DNA from: Nostoc sp. ATCC 43529
GTDB taxonomy: Bacteria; Cyanobacteriota; Cyanobacteriia; Cyanobacteriales; Nostocaceae
Assembly: GCA_003326205.1 (NCBI GenBank)
Contig: LWTK01000066.1
Span: 1-34,583, forward strand
Reading direction: 5' to 3'
DNA: 34,583 nt
Shown: positions 1 through 7,588 of the stretch, one piece after another
How positions within the stretch are numbered: position 1 is the first letter of the stretch
How the letters are laid out: every line of letters starts with the position of its first letter
Notes under the pieces: model-generated
The model's input: the letters and a program-made list of their open reading frames with translations, nothing else
Databases searched by the model: none
What the model was told of the DNA's origin: nothing
Position numbers and translations under genes: made by a program

Positions 1-297
1 GCTTCCTTCAACAACAGCCGTTCCTTGCACTTCTTCCTAGCTGCATGGCCTGTAATCGGCATCTGGTTCACCGCCTTGGGTGTAAGCACAATGGCGTTCA
101 ACCTGAACGGTTTCAACTTCAACCAGTCCATCATCGACTCTCAAGGTCGTGTAATCAACACCTGGGCTGACATCATCAACCGCGCTAACTTGGGTATGGA
201 AGTAATGCACGAGCGTAACGCTCACAACTTCCCCTTAGACTTGGCTGCTGCTGATGTTGCTCCTGTTGCTTTAACCGCTCCTGCTATCAACGGTTAA
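1..297 (+). CDS. psbA: Photosystem II D1 protein, C-terminal part (5' end outside window)
   Basis: This is the C-terminal 98 residues of the D1 reaction-centre protein of photosystem II, a thylakoid membrane protein; the frame is open from base 1. If the His of MHERNAH is the known ligand His332, the fragment covers residues 263-360, the standard full length. All C-terminal ligands of the Mn4Ca cluster are present: His332, Glu333, His337, Asp342 and Ala344 of the LDLA motif. The 16-residue tail after LDLA, ending in APAING, is the extension removed by the CtpA protease. The isoform cannot be decided because residue 130 is outside the window. A strong hairpin terminator follows. Confidence 0.98.
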   Translation, partial: ASFNNSRSLHFFLAAWPVIGIWFTALGVSTMAFNLNGFNFNQSIIDSQGRVINTWADIINRANLGMEVMHERNAHNFPLDLAAADVAPVALTAPAING

Positions 298-315
298 TCA
301 GTAATTAAGCCAAAT

Positions 316-356
316 ACACTAAAGAGCGCTCTCCGAAAGGGGGCGCTTTTTAGTGT
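316..356 (+). terminator. Rho-independent terminator of psbA
   Basis: An 18-bp stem (left arm from ACACTAAAG at 316, right arm ending TTTTTAGTGT at 356) closes on a CGAAA loop, with a few G-T pairs. The right arm contains a run of five T. It starts 18 bases after the psbA stop. Confidence 0.85.
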
Positions 357-601
357 CTTAAAATTGGGGGTAAAGACGTATGCCTTCAACCAATTCAATC
401 AAGATGTACGAAGCTTTAATCATGCGATGGTAATTGTCTACAGACCATTTAGCTAGCGTTTTCACTGGTGCAAGCCTGACTCAATTTTATGGTATTTCAA
501 TCGAGCGATCGCCCCTGGCCAAAGCCATTGCCTCAAAACCACTCCAAAATTCTCTAGGAATGTCATCATAGTTAAAGTGAAAACATTCTGGAGACAAAAC
601 C
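357..601. other. psbA-recR intergenic region
   Basis: No convincing gene is seen here. A 17-codon frame at 380-433 has no family resemblance. Near the end, GGAG at 590-593 precedes the conserved RecR reading frame by a normal ribosome-binding distance from an ACG triplet at 602, which matters for the recR start. Confidence 0.5.
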
Positions 602-640
602 ACGGTTTACGCACGTCCTTTAGCACGGTTAATTGAGCAG

Positions 641-1198
641 TTGCAACGTTTACCAGGAGTTGGCCCCAAATCTGCCCAGCGACTGGCTTTGCACATTTTG
701 AAGCGACCAGAAGCAGAAGTAGAAGCTTTGGCACAAGCTTTGGTAGACGCAAAAAAACAGATCGGCTTGTGTTCTGTTTGTTTTCACTTATCTGCTGAAC
801 CAGTTTGTGAAATTTGTCGTAATGTCAACCGTGATAACAATACTATTTGTGTAGTAGCAGATTCTCGTGATGTGATTGCCCTAGAAAAAACTCGCGAGTA
901 TAAGGGCAAGTATCATGTTTTGGGCGGGGTAATTTCTCCCATTGACGGAATTGGGCCAGAACAGTTGACAATTCAAGCTTTGGTGCGTCGGGTGAGTAAA
1001 CAACAACCCCAAGAAGTTATTTTGGCAATCAGTCCGAGTGTAGAAGGAGAGACAACCACACTGTATCTAGGTCAGCTACTGAAGCCATTTACCAAGGTGA
1101 CACGAATTGCTTTTGGTTTACCTGTTGGTGGTGATTTAGAGTATGCCGACGAAGTTACTTTGGCAAGAGCCTTGGAAGGACGCCGGGAATTAGACTGA
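641..1198 (+). CDS. recR: Recombination mediator RecR
   Basis: RecR acts with RecF/RecO in loading RecA at single-strand gaps. Seen here: helix-hairpin-helix sequence LPGVGPKSAQRLALHIL, a four-cysteine zinc finger (CSVC...CEIC), a Toprim segment (VVADSRDVIALEKT) and the C-terminal GLPVGGDLEYADEVTL. The first usual start codon in frame is TTG at 641, giving 185 residues. However, the family's N-terminal helix is still readable upstream in the same frame (VYARPLARLIEQLQ from 605), with no ATG, GTG or TTG before a stop at 578-580. An ACG at 602, eight bases after GGAG, would give a 198-residue protein of normal RecR length, so the true start may be non-canonical. A hairpin terminator follows. 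Confidence 0.93.
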   Translation: MQRLPGVGPKSAQRLALHILKRPEAEVEALAQALVDAKKQIGLCSVCFHLSAEPVCEICRNVNRDNNTICVVADSRDVIALEKTREYKGKYHVLGGVISPIDGIGPEQLTIQALVRRVSKQQPQEVILAISPSVEGETTTLYLGQLLKPFTKVTRIAFGLPVGGDLEYADEVTLARALEGRRELD

Positions 1199-1556
1199 AC
1201 GACTCGAATTAAAATTAAGGCACCACGAATTGGTTCGACAGATAATTCTATAACGTTCTCCCCCGTTAACCCTATGAGTATAACGGGGGCTTATTGTTAT
1301 CCGCGGTTTACTGTTGTTGGCTGATGTTTAACCTATGGCATATCTGTGGCAGGCAATAGGTAACAAGCTTAAATTTACACATTCATTTTGATGTATCGTT
1401 GAGTCGAAAGGTTGCGATCGCAGCTTCATTTAGCAAAGAATCTTTCAAGGTCTGATACCGTTTACGTAACAATAAGTTGCTGGATGTTCTGGTATTCAAT
1501 TTTAACGAGAAGATAAAAAATAGGCTCAACTGAGATTAAACAAGGGAGGTAATACT
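1199..1556. other. Intergenic region after recR
   Basis: No reading frame with family resemblance is seen. It holds the recR terminator (1260-1289), one HIP1-like site near 1416, and at its end the strong ribosome-binding sequence of the next gene. Confidence 0.5.
1260..1289 (+). terminator. Hairpin terminator of recR
   Basis: Perfect 9-bp inverted repeat CCCCCGTTA / TAACGGGGG with a 12-base loop, followed by CTTATTGTTA, a weak T-rich tail. It lies 61 bases after recR. Confidence 0.75.
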
Positions 1557-1832
1557 ATGTCAGTTAAGCTTTTACCCGACCTTGGCGATTTAGTAGAAGG
1601 ACTGGGAGTTACAGGAATTGTCGGAATAATTCTTGTACCTGTTTTTCTTCCACTTATAGGTAGTGTTGGTAGACCCATAGCCAAAGCAATTGTCAAAAAC
1701 GGCATTCTTTTTTATGAAAAAAATAAGGCTGCATTGACAGAATTAGGTGAGACTTGGGAAGACATCATCAGCGAGGCAAGATCTGAGGTTGGAGAACAAC
1801 GAATGAAATCGGCTGAACCAATGGATACCTAA
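1557..1832 (+). CDS. Small DUF5132-like membrane protein
   Basis: A 91-residue protein with one hydrophobic segment at about residues 14-34 (VTGIVGIILVPVFLPLIG), then an amphipathic part with RPIAKAIVKNGILFYEK and an acidic C-terminal tail. The pattern of hydrophobic segment plus RPIAKAIVK.G...YEK resembles the cyanobacterial DUF5132 family as I remember it; its function is unknown. The start is well supported: AGGGAGG lies seven bases before the ATG. It probably sits in a membrane. It stands alone, with no operon partner. Confidence 0.72.
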   Translation: MSVKLLPDLGDLVEGLGVTGIVGIILVPVFLPLIGSVGRPIAKAIVKNGILFYEKNKAALTELGETWEDIISEARSEVGEQRMKSAEPMDT

Positions 1833-2300
1833 ACCAAGTAGGAGACTCATACCAATTCAAAATTCAAAATTCAAAATTAAGAAAGTCAGAATTAAGTAGG
1901 TAGACACAATTATCTAGAAGACGCATTTCGACTTCTCCCAAGGGGAGACGCTACGCGAACGCTCAATGCTCGACAGCCAGAATAGAAGAGGGTTGAGCGC
2001 AGTCGAAACCCGGTAATCTCAAGTTAGGTTTAATTTAGTTCTTCTACTTAGTAAGGCTTTGGTGGGTTTGCATCTGTCTTATTATTTTAGTGAATTGGTA
2101 TCACTCAGAAAATACAAATTTCGGTTGGCGCTGTTATCAAATCCATTGTTGCTTCGGGAGTTTTTGCGTCAGCCGACGATCGAATTAAAGTTTTTTGCAG
2201 ATGGTTTGCAACTTGTTAACTCTAAGCGATCGCAGACTGATGTAAACGTTTGAGCAATGGGAATTGGCAACTGGGAAATGGGTGAAATCTTGGAATTTCA
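1833..2300. other. Repeat-rich intergenic region with a doubtful small ORF
   Basis: It contains a short tandem array of AATTCAAA units near 1854-1878, a dispersed cyanobacterial repeat at about 1930-1965, and a segment near 1993 (TTGAGCGCAGTCGAAA) of a type common in Nostoc intergenic DNA. A GTG-started frame of 64 codons at 2059-2253 has no ribosome-binding site and no recognisable family. I do not call it a gene. Confidence 0.45.
1930..1965. repeat. Dispersed repeat with GAGACGCTNCGCGAACGCT core
   Basis: CTCCC-AA-GGGGAG forms a small hairpin followed by GAGACGCTACGCGAACGCT. The same core, with one base changed (GAGACGCTGCGCGAACGCT), recurs at about 15239-15257. Such elements are widespread in Nostocales intergenic DNA. 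Confidence 0.6.
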
Positions 2301-2489
2301 GTGCGTTTCAACGCAGACCTTCAGCAAAGTGCTAATCTCGAAAATGCAAACGTTGATGCCATCAGCCTTAAAGATGCTGACTTACATAGAGCAAGACTTA
2401 TCATTGTAAACCGGATCGTAACTGCTATATTTGAGCATAAAGCAATATACTACGATAATTTTCGTAAGGAGCTAGGGTTATTTCCATGA
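2301..2489 (+). CDS. Short pentapeptide-repeat protein or remnant
   Basis: Residues 5-33 show five-residue periodicity typical of pentapeptide repeats (ADLQQ, SANLE, NANVD, AISLK, DADLH, RARLI). Real family members have many more coils, so a 62-residue protein is probably a shortened remnant. The remaining residues are not repeat-like. The GTG start has no clear ribosome-binding site. Its stop overlaps the next gene's start as ATGA, which suggests translational coupling with the DUF433 gene. It could be a decaying gene or a small extra antitoxin-operon member. Confidence 0.4.
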   Translation: MRFNADLQQSANLENANVDAISLKDADLHRARLIIVNRIVTAIFEHKAIYYDNFRKELGLFP

Positions 2490-2728
2490 AATTAGATCGG
2501 ATCACCAGCAATCCCAATCGTATGAATGGACAACCCTGTATTCGTAATCTTCGGCTTACCGTTCGTCGGGTGATTGAGTTATTAGTTACCTACCCCAATC
2601 GAGAAGAACTGCGTCAGGAGTTTCCCGAATTAGAAGATGAAGATATTCAGCAAGCCTTAATTTTTGCATCATCCTATTTGAGCGATCGCATCATTGAACT
2701 ACCTAACCGTTCTGAAACTGTTGCTTGA
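2486..2728 (+). CDS. DUF433 family protein, probable antitoxin
   Basis: An 80-residue protein with the DUF433 pattern: DRITSNPNRMNGQPCIRNLRLTV near the N-terminus, then a helix-turn-helix-like part (VRRVIELLVTYPNREELRQEFPELEDEDIQQAL). DUF433 proteins are usually found just upstream of DUF5615 PIN-like proteins and are thought to be antitoxins. Here the next gene is exactly that, overlapping by 35 bases in another frame. A GGAG sits before the ATG at 2468-2471, at a longer than usual distance. An autoregulated type II toxin-antitoxin operon is an inference from family and arrangement. Confidence 0.85.
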   Translation: MKLDRITSNPNRMNGQPCIRNLRLTVRRVIELLVTYPNREELRQEFPELEDEDIQQALIFASSYLSDRIIELPNRSETVA

Positions 2729-3086
2729 TCAGGGATTACCACTCTCTGCGGCAGCATTGCTACGTGATGCAGGTATCGACACTATTGATCTGGGTGAAAT
2801 TGGCATGTCTGAAGCTGAAGATGCACAAATTATCCAGAGAGCTAGAGAAGAGAGACGTGTTGTTGCTACACTCGACGCAGATTTTCATACATTACTGGCG
2901 CTTGATGAAGCGACTACTCCTTCAGTCATTCGCATTCGTATTGAAAGGTTACGTTCTCAAGTACTAGTGAATCTGTTGCTCACGGTAATCGCTGAGTGTG
3001 AAGAAGACTTGGAACAAGGAGCAGCCGTTACGGTTGAGCCAAGTCGTCTTCGTATTCGTCGTTTACCGTTGTTGCCTGATATTTAA
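2694..3086 (+). CDS. DUF5615 PIN-like protein, probable toxin
   Basis: The family N-terminus KLLLDQGLPLSAAALLRDAGID is clear, followed by EDAQIIQRAREERRVVATLDADF, giving acidic residues in LDQ and DADF that suit a PIN-like metal-dependent nuclease centre. The ORF opens with TTG at 2694, seven codons before the conserved KLLLDQ. No ATG is available, so the exact start is uncertain. It overlaps the DUF433 gene, implying coupled translation. RNase toxin activity is inferred from the family pairing. Confidence 0.83.
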   Translation: MNYLTVLKLLLDQGLPLSAAALLRDAGIDTIDLGEIGMSEAEDAQIIQRAREERRVVATLDADFHTLLALDEATTPSVIRIRIERLRSQVLVNLLLTVIAECEEDLEQGAAVTVEPSRLRIRRLPLLPDI

Positions 3087-3187
3087 TCTATGAGGGTGAT
3101 TTTTTCTATATATCCACTAGAGTTTAATATGCCCATTTTTAAATTTAAAAGACTGTACATACTCATTGCAGCAAAGCTGAATTTTTA

Positions 3188-4468
3188 CTATTCTTGTAAA
3201 ACCGTCTTTGATGCAATTCTAGTCTTCTTCAGATCTGCTTCTGAAAGTTCTTCACCAGCTTGCAGGCGAGTGGCGGAAGTTTGCAGTACTGTCGCTGCAC
3301 CTTTATCTCCTATTTGTAAGGCAGTTTTGGCGGCTGTTTGTAGCATTGTGGCTGCACCAGTGCGATCGCCCTCTTGCAATTTTGCCTCAGCTAACTGGGT
3401 TTGGCGATACTTGGCTAATGCTAAAATAGATTGTTGCACCTGGGGATTAGATGCTGGTTGATATGCTCTCACCACATCTGCGTACACTGGCATCATGGGC
3501 GAAAGTAACCCTTGCTGGTTAATTAACGGATCGTCATAACGAATTTGCAGATGCCCAATTACCTGTTTTCCTTCTGGCAACTGTCCCAAATAAATATTAG
3601 CCAAAACTACCCGTTCTACATCCTGCATCAAATCTCCCAAGCGTACAGCAAAACTGCCATCAGCTTCCGATTCCACTGGTAACTCAATTGTGTCTGGGGA
3701 AACTTGGGCAATGGGTTTAAATTCTGCTAGTCTCACACTGGGCACTAAAGACAATAATAAATAGGCATTGGTTAGCCCCACAGACTTAATGCGCCCAAAC
3801 AAACGGCTAAACTGCTCTAAAGCTTGTTCCGGACGCTCAATATAAGCTAAAGTTCCACCACCGACATCGGCAATTTTTTCTAATAAATCTTGATTCCAGC
3901 TATTGCCAAATCCGAGAGTATTGATAGTTAAGTTCAGCTTGGCAGCCTTTAGGGCGAGTTCTAAACAGCGCTTGTTGTCATCCGGGCCGATATCCCACTT
4001 CCAAATTCGCAAACTGCTTTCGCCATGACCATCCGTCAGCAGAAAGGCTTGGGAAACAGCACCTCTTGTGCCCTTCATCAGTTCTGTAATTCCCAGTTCC
4101 AAACCCTGAGCAATTATTGTACCGCCACTAGCACTCAATTTCTTTTTAATTTGAGATTTGATACTTTCGGGGTTTTCAATAATTTGGTTGGGGATAATGA
4201 CTTCGGCAGAACCCGCAAAAGCCACAATCGAAATGCGATCGCCAGGCTTCAAACGATCAATTAATCCTTCCACTGCTTGAATCACCGTTGTAATTGGTTT
4301 TCCATGCATGGAACCACTTTTATCTAGAATCAAGCAGAGATTAAGGGGGAGATTTTGGTCGAATTCACCAGCAATAGCGGAAATTGTGATTGCCAATTGA
4401 CGTTGGCTGCTAGTTTGAGCCACATCAACATTATTATCATTTAGCGCCGAGAGCAATTTAACTTTCAT
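3188..4468 (-). CDS. von Willebrand factor A domain protein (downstream copy)
   Basis: A 426-residue protein without a signal peptide. The vWA domain spans about residues 40-230 and has a complete MIDAS metal site: D49-K-S51-G-S53, T117 in GGT and D146 in LTDG. A beta-rich part follows, then a helical C-terminal tail (QQSILALAKYRQTQLAEA ... ATMLQTAAKTALQIGDKGAATVLQT) from about residue 350. It is a close paralogue of the gene just upstream; the two overlap by four bases, so they are probably co-transcribed and coupled. Relative to its partner it carries an insertion after LTDGHGE (SSLRIWKWDIGPDD). Such proteins bind partners in a metal-dependent way; the partner here is unknown. Confidence 0.9.
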   Translation of the reverse strand: MKVKLLSALNDNNVDVAQTSSQRQLAITISAIAGEFDQNLPLNLCLILDKSGSMHGKPITTVIQAVEGLIDRLKPGDRISIVAFAGSAEVIIPNQIIENPESIKSQIKKKLSASGGTIIAQGLELGITELMKGTRGAVSQAFLLTDGHGESSLRIWKWDIGPDDNKRCLELALKAAKLNLTINTLGFGNSWNQDLLEKIADVGGGTLAYIERPEQALEQFSRLFGRIKSVGLTNAYLLLSLVPSVRLAEFKPIAQVSPDTIELPVESEADGSFAVRLGDLMQDVERVVLANIYLGQLPEGKQVIGHLQIRYDDPLINQQGLLSPMMPVYADVVRAYQPASNPQVQQSILALAKYRQTQLAEAKLQEGDRTGAATMLQTAAKTALQIGDKGAATVLQTSATRLQAGEELSEADLKKTRIASKTVLQE

Positions 4469-5721
4469 TGCGGAGGGGTATCTTGCAAAACTGTTTTGGA
4501 GACAATTCTGGTTTTCTTGCGATCGCTTTCAGACAAATCTCCGCCAGATTGTAACTGAGTGGCAGAAGTTTGCAACACTGTCGCTGCACTAGTATCTCCC
4601 ATTTGCAATGCTGTTTTGGCAGCAGTTTGTAGCATCGTCGCCGCACCAGTGCGATCGCCTTGTTGTAATTTGGTCTCGGCTAACTGAGTTTGGCGGTACT
4701 TAGCCAATGCCAAAATCGATTGTTGCACCTGGGGATTAGGATTTGGTTGGTAATCTCCCACTATATTGGCGTAAACCGGGATGTTTGGCGTAAATATACT
4801 CGTTTCGTTGGTAGCTGGGTCATCGTAGCGGACTTGCACGTTAGCGATCGCTTGCTTCCCTGATGGTAATTGTCCCAAATAAATATTAGCCAAAATCACC
4901 CGTTCTGCATCTTTCATTAAATCTCCCAAGCGCACAGAAAAACGTCCGTCTGGTTCTTGTTGCAGTGGTAATTCAATGGTGTCCGGAGAAACTTGGGCGA
5001 CCGGTTTGAGTTCCGCTAGGCGGACATTGGGCATTAAGGAGAATATCAAATAAGCATTAGTCAAAGCTACTGCTTGAACGCGGTTGAACAAACGGCTAAA
5101 TTCATCGACTACGCGATCGGGTTTTTGAATATAAGACAAAGTACCCAAACCAGCATCAGCAATTTTTTCTAAAACATCTTGGTTCCAATTATCACCAAAT
5201 CCTAAAGTATTTAAAGTCAAATTATAGCTAGCAGCCAATTGAGCAAATTTTAAACAGCGATTATTATCACCATGTTCATTTTCGCCATCGGTTAGTAAGA
5301 AAGCTTGGGAAACGCTATCTTTTTTACCCTTTGCCAATTCTTCAATTCCCAAGCGCAATCCCTCATCAATGGAAGTCCCACCATCCGCAGCTAGGCGGTT
5401 AATTTGCTGCTTAATTTTTTCTCGATCTTCGATCGCCTGACTGGGCACTAAGACTTTAGCACGGTGATTAAAAACTACAACACTCAGGCGATCGCCAGGG
5501 CTTAATCTATCCACCAGACGATTCGCGGCATTTTTCACCGTTTCTAGCGGTCGCCCATTCATCGAACCACTATGGTCGAGAATCAGGCACAAATTCAGTG
5601 GTACATTGCGGTCTTCAACCTCAGCGATCGCCGAAATCGAAATTCCCAACTGGCGTTGAGAGTTGATTTGATTGGCGTCCAAATTACTATCATTCAAGGC
5701 AGGCTGTAAGCTAACCCTCAT
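4465..5721 (-). CDS. von Willebrand factor A domain protein (upstream copy)
   Basis: A 418-residue paralogue of the following gene, similar over the whole length. MIDAS residues are D49-H-S51-G-S53, T116 and D145. The C-terminal region again has repeated segments (GDRTGAATMLQTAAKTALQ then GDTSAATVLQTSATQLQ). There is no signal peptide or membrane segment, so it should be cytoplasmic. It is the first gene of a two-gene unit transcribed away from clpR. Both MIDAS sites are intact, so neither copy looks degenerate. Its biological role is not known from sequence. Confidence 0.9.
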   Translation of the reverse strand: MRVSLQPALNDSNLDANQINSQRQLGISISAIAEVEDRNVPLNLCLILDHSGSMNGRPLETVKNAANRLVDRLSPGDRLSVVVFNHRAKVLVPSQAIEDREKIKQQINRLAADGGTSIDEGLRLGIEELAKGKKDSVSQAFLLTDGENEHGDNNRCLKFAQLAASYNLTLNTLGFGDNWNQDVLEKIADAGLGTLSYIQKPDRVVDEFSRLFNRVQAVALTNAYLIFSLMPNVRLAELKPVAQVSPDTIELPLQQEPDGRFSVRLGDLMKDAERVILANIYLGQLPSGKQAIANVQVRYDDPATNETSIFTPNIPVYANIVGDYQPNPNPQVQQSILALAKYRQTQLAETKLQQGDRTGAATMLQTAAKTALQMGDTSAATVLQTSATQLQSGGDLSESDRKKTRIVSKTVLQDTPPQ

Positions 5722-5845
5722 AACTCAAAATTCCTATTTAAGATATAGATATTTGTAAATAACTTCAAAGCACTACTTTAGCGCTACGGAAAACCTATCC
5801 AATACATTAATATAATCAGAATATCTTAGAAGCCAAATATTGGTA

Positions 5846-5904
5846 GATGCTAGCTCCCCCTTAACCATTAGGGAGAAATCCACACCTTTAACCGAGTTAG
5901 CATC
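5846..5904. promoter_or_regulatory. Nested stem-loop upstream of clpR
   Basis: An outer arm GATGCTAGC (5846-5854) pairs with GTTAGCATC (5896-5904) with one mismatch, enclosing an inner hairpin CTCCC (5854-5858) / GGGAG (5871-5875). It lies 50 bases before the clpR start, in the gap shared with the divergent vWA genes. It may be a leader structure or an operator; nothing further can be said. Confidence 0.35.
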
Positions 5905-5954
5905 ACGCTAGGATGTATTACAGTTAACGGCATAATTGCAGGCGATCAGTTGCT

Positions 5955-6617
5955 ATGGACATTTCCGCCATCAAGGCTGTTCAATCCCCTTATTACGGCG
6001 ATCGATTTTACCGGAAACCGCCGCCAGATTTACCGTCTCTACTATTAAAGGAGCGAATTGTCTACTTAGGAACTCCTTTAGTTCCACAAATCACCAAACT
6101 GATCATCGCCGAACTCCTGTACTTGCAGTCCGATGACCCAGAAAAACCAATTAAAATTTACATCAACTCTACAGGCACTTCTGGTTACAGTGGCGAACCC
6201 ATAGGCTTTGAAACCGAAGCCTTCGCCATCTATGACACAATGAAATATATCAAGCCTCCGATCCACACCATCTGCATCGGTTCCGCGATGGGTATGGCAG
6301 CGATGCTCCTCAGTGCTGGTACAAAAGGTTGCCGTGCTAGCTTACCCCATGCTTCTATCATTCTGCACCAACCCAAGAGTTTCGCCCAAGGTCAAGCAAC
6401 CGATATTCAAATTCGGGCTAAGGAAGTTCTAGTCAACAAGACAGCAATGATTGACATTTTGTCTCGCACTACAGAACAGCCGCCAGAAAAAATTAGCAAA
6501 GATATGGATCGTTTACTATACATGACTCCCTATCAAGCTAAGGAATACGGTTTGATTGACCGAGTGTTTGAAAAAGAAGAACTGGCCAATCCCCCACTAC
6601 CTGCCAGCGTTCTTTAA
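5955..6617 (+). CDS. clpR: ClpR, inactive ClpP-like subunit
   Basis: A ClpP-fold subunit of 220 residues that has lost its protease centre. Aligned to the neighbouring ClpP, the catalytic Ser (ASMG) is Gly113 (AMGMAAM), the His is kept (H138 in LHQP), and the Asp is replaced by Leu187 (DMDRLLYM). It has the extra segment characteristic of ClpR after the strand YINSTGT (GYSGEPIGFETEAF). In cyanobacteria ClpR joins ClpP3 in a mixed-ring core used with ClpC for general protein turnover. The active subunit follows after 103 bases in the same direction, matching the known clpR-clpP3 operon. Confidence 0.93.
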   Translation: MDISAIKAVQSPYYGDRFYRKPPPDLPSLLLKERIVYLGTPLVPQITKLIIAELLYLQSDDPEKPIKIYINSTGTSGYSGEPIGFETEAFAIYDTMKYIKPPIHTICIGSAMGMAAMLLSAGTKGCRASLPHASIILHQPKSFAQGQATDIQIRAKEVLVNKTAMIDILSRTTEQPPEKISKDMDRLLYMTPYQAKEYGLIDRVFEKEELANPPLPASVL

Positions 6618-6720
6618 AAAATCAAGTGAGTCTGATTTCTTGGGATTTCAACTCACTCTACCCCACAGAAGCTACCAGGCTTCATGCTTGCTATAAATCA
6701 TTGTAATAACGGAGCGAATT

Positions 6721-7314
6721 ATGCCTATTGGTTACCCCAGCGTTCCCTATCGCTTGCCAGGGGGACAGATGGAGGAATGGGTTCACATTTATACTCGTCT
6801 TTCCCTAGAACGAATTATTTTCCTGGGTGAAGAAATCGACGATAAAATTGCCAACGAGATTATAGCCTTCTTGCTATATCTGGATTCTGAAGATCCAGGC
6901 AAAGATATTTACATATATATCAATTCCCCTGGTGGTATGGTCACTTCCGGGCTGGCAATTTATGACACCATGCAACACATCAAATCAGATGTGGTAACGA
7001 TATGCACAGGCTTAGCAGCCTCAATGGGGTCATTTCTGCTAGCAGGTGGAGCCAAAGGCAAACGCCTAGCATTGCCTCACTCACGGATTATGATTCACCA
7101 ACCTTCTGGCGGCACCCGCGGGCAAGCAAGCGATATCGAAATTGAAGCTAGAGAGATTCTCCGGATTCGCAACCAGCTAAACCAAATTTATGCTGATAAT
7201 ACTGGTCAAACCTTAGCCAAGATTGAAAAAGACATGGATCGTGACTTTTTTATGTCTGCCCAAGAAGCAAAAGAATACGGTTTAATTGACCGTGTGATTG
7301 AGGAACGACCGTAG
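6721..7314 (+). CDS. clpP3: ATP-dependent Clp protease proteolytic subunit (ClpP3 type)
   Basis: A 197-residue serine protease subunit with a full catalytic triad: S101 in GLAASMGSF, H126 in IMIHQPSGG and D175 in DMDRDFFMS. It ends in KEYGLIDRVIEERP. It lies directly behind clpR, and in cyanobacteria this pair forms one core complex; the number 3 is assigned from that arrangement. The ATG is preceded by GGAG (6712-6715). No terminator with a clear stem follows, only low-complexity purine-rich DNA. Confidence 0.93.
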   Translation: MPIGYPSVPYRLPGGQMEEWVHIYTRLSLERIIFLGEEIDDKIANEIIAFLLYLDSEDPGKDIYIYINSPGGMVTSGLAIYDTMQHIKSDVVTICTGLAASMGSFLLAGGAKGKRLALPHSRIMIHQPSGGTRGQASDIEIEAREILRIRNQLNQIYADNTGQTLAKIEKDMDRDFFMSAQEAKEYGLIDRVIEERP

Positions 7315-7588
7315 GAAGAGGACGCGGGGACACAAAGACGCGGAGACGCGGGAAGATGAAGAGATGAGGAGATAGGGTAGTGTCGGGAGAGAGGTGGGAA
7401 AGATTTCTTCCCCATCCTCCCACACCTCCAATGCCCAATGCCCCATGCCCCATACCCAATGCCCCACGTTCAAAAAACTGTCAAAATTGAACTTTAAAAT
7501 ATTAGATTTACCTTTATGATTGATATCTCAGGCTTTAAGCTCATAGCTGATAGCCGCTAGCTAAATATTCGATAGCTCATAGCTCAAG
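7315..7588. repeat. Low-complexity intergenic DNA
   Basis: The first part (7315-7400) is purine-rich with GACGCGGGGACRC-like units. The middle (7410-7465) consists of CCCAATGCCCCATGCC-like units on the pyrimidine side. The end (7540-7586) has two copies of AGCTCATAGCT. Such material is typical of Nostoc gaps and no gene is seen. Short minus-strand frames here are artefacts of the repeats. Confidence 0.6.

Noticed and set aside
380..433. A 17-codon ORF after the psbA terminator
   Set aside because: It is too short, has no ribosome-binding site and no family resemblance.
2059..2253. A GTG-started ORF of 64 codons
   Set aside because: It has no ribosome-binding site and no recognisable domain; it lies between repeats, so a chance frame is likely.
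3090..3461. A plus-strand ORF of 123 codons
   Set aside because: Most of it is antisense to the well-supported vWA gene and it has no domain.
7206..7473. Three overlapping minus-strand ORFs
   Set aside because: They are produced by low-complexity repeat DNA and the antisense of clpP.
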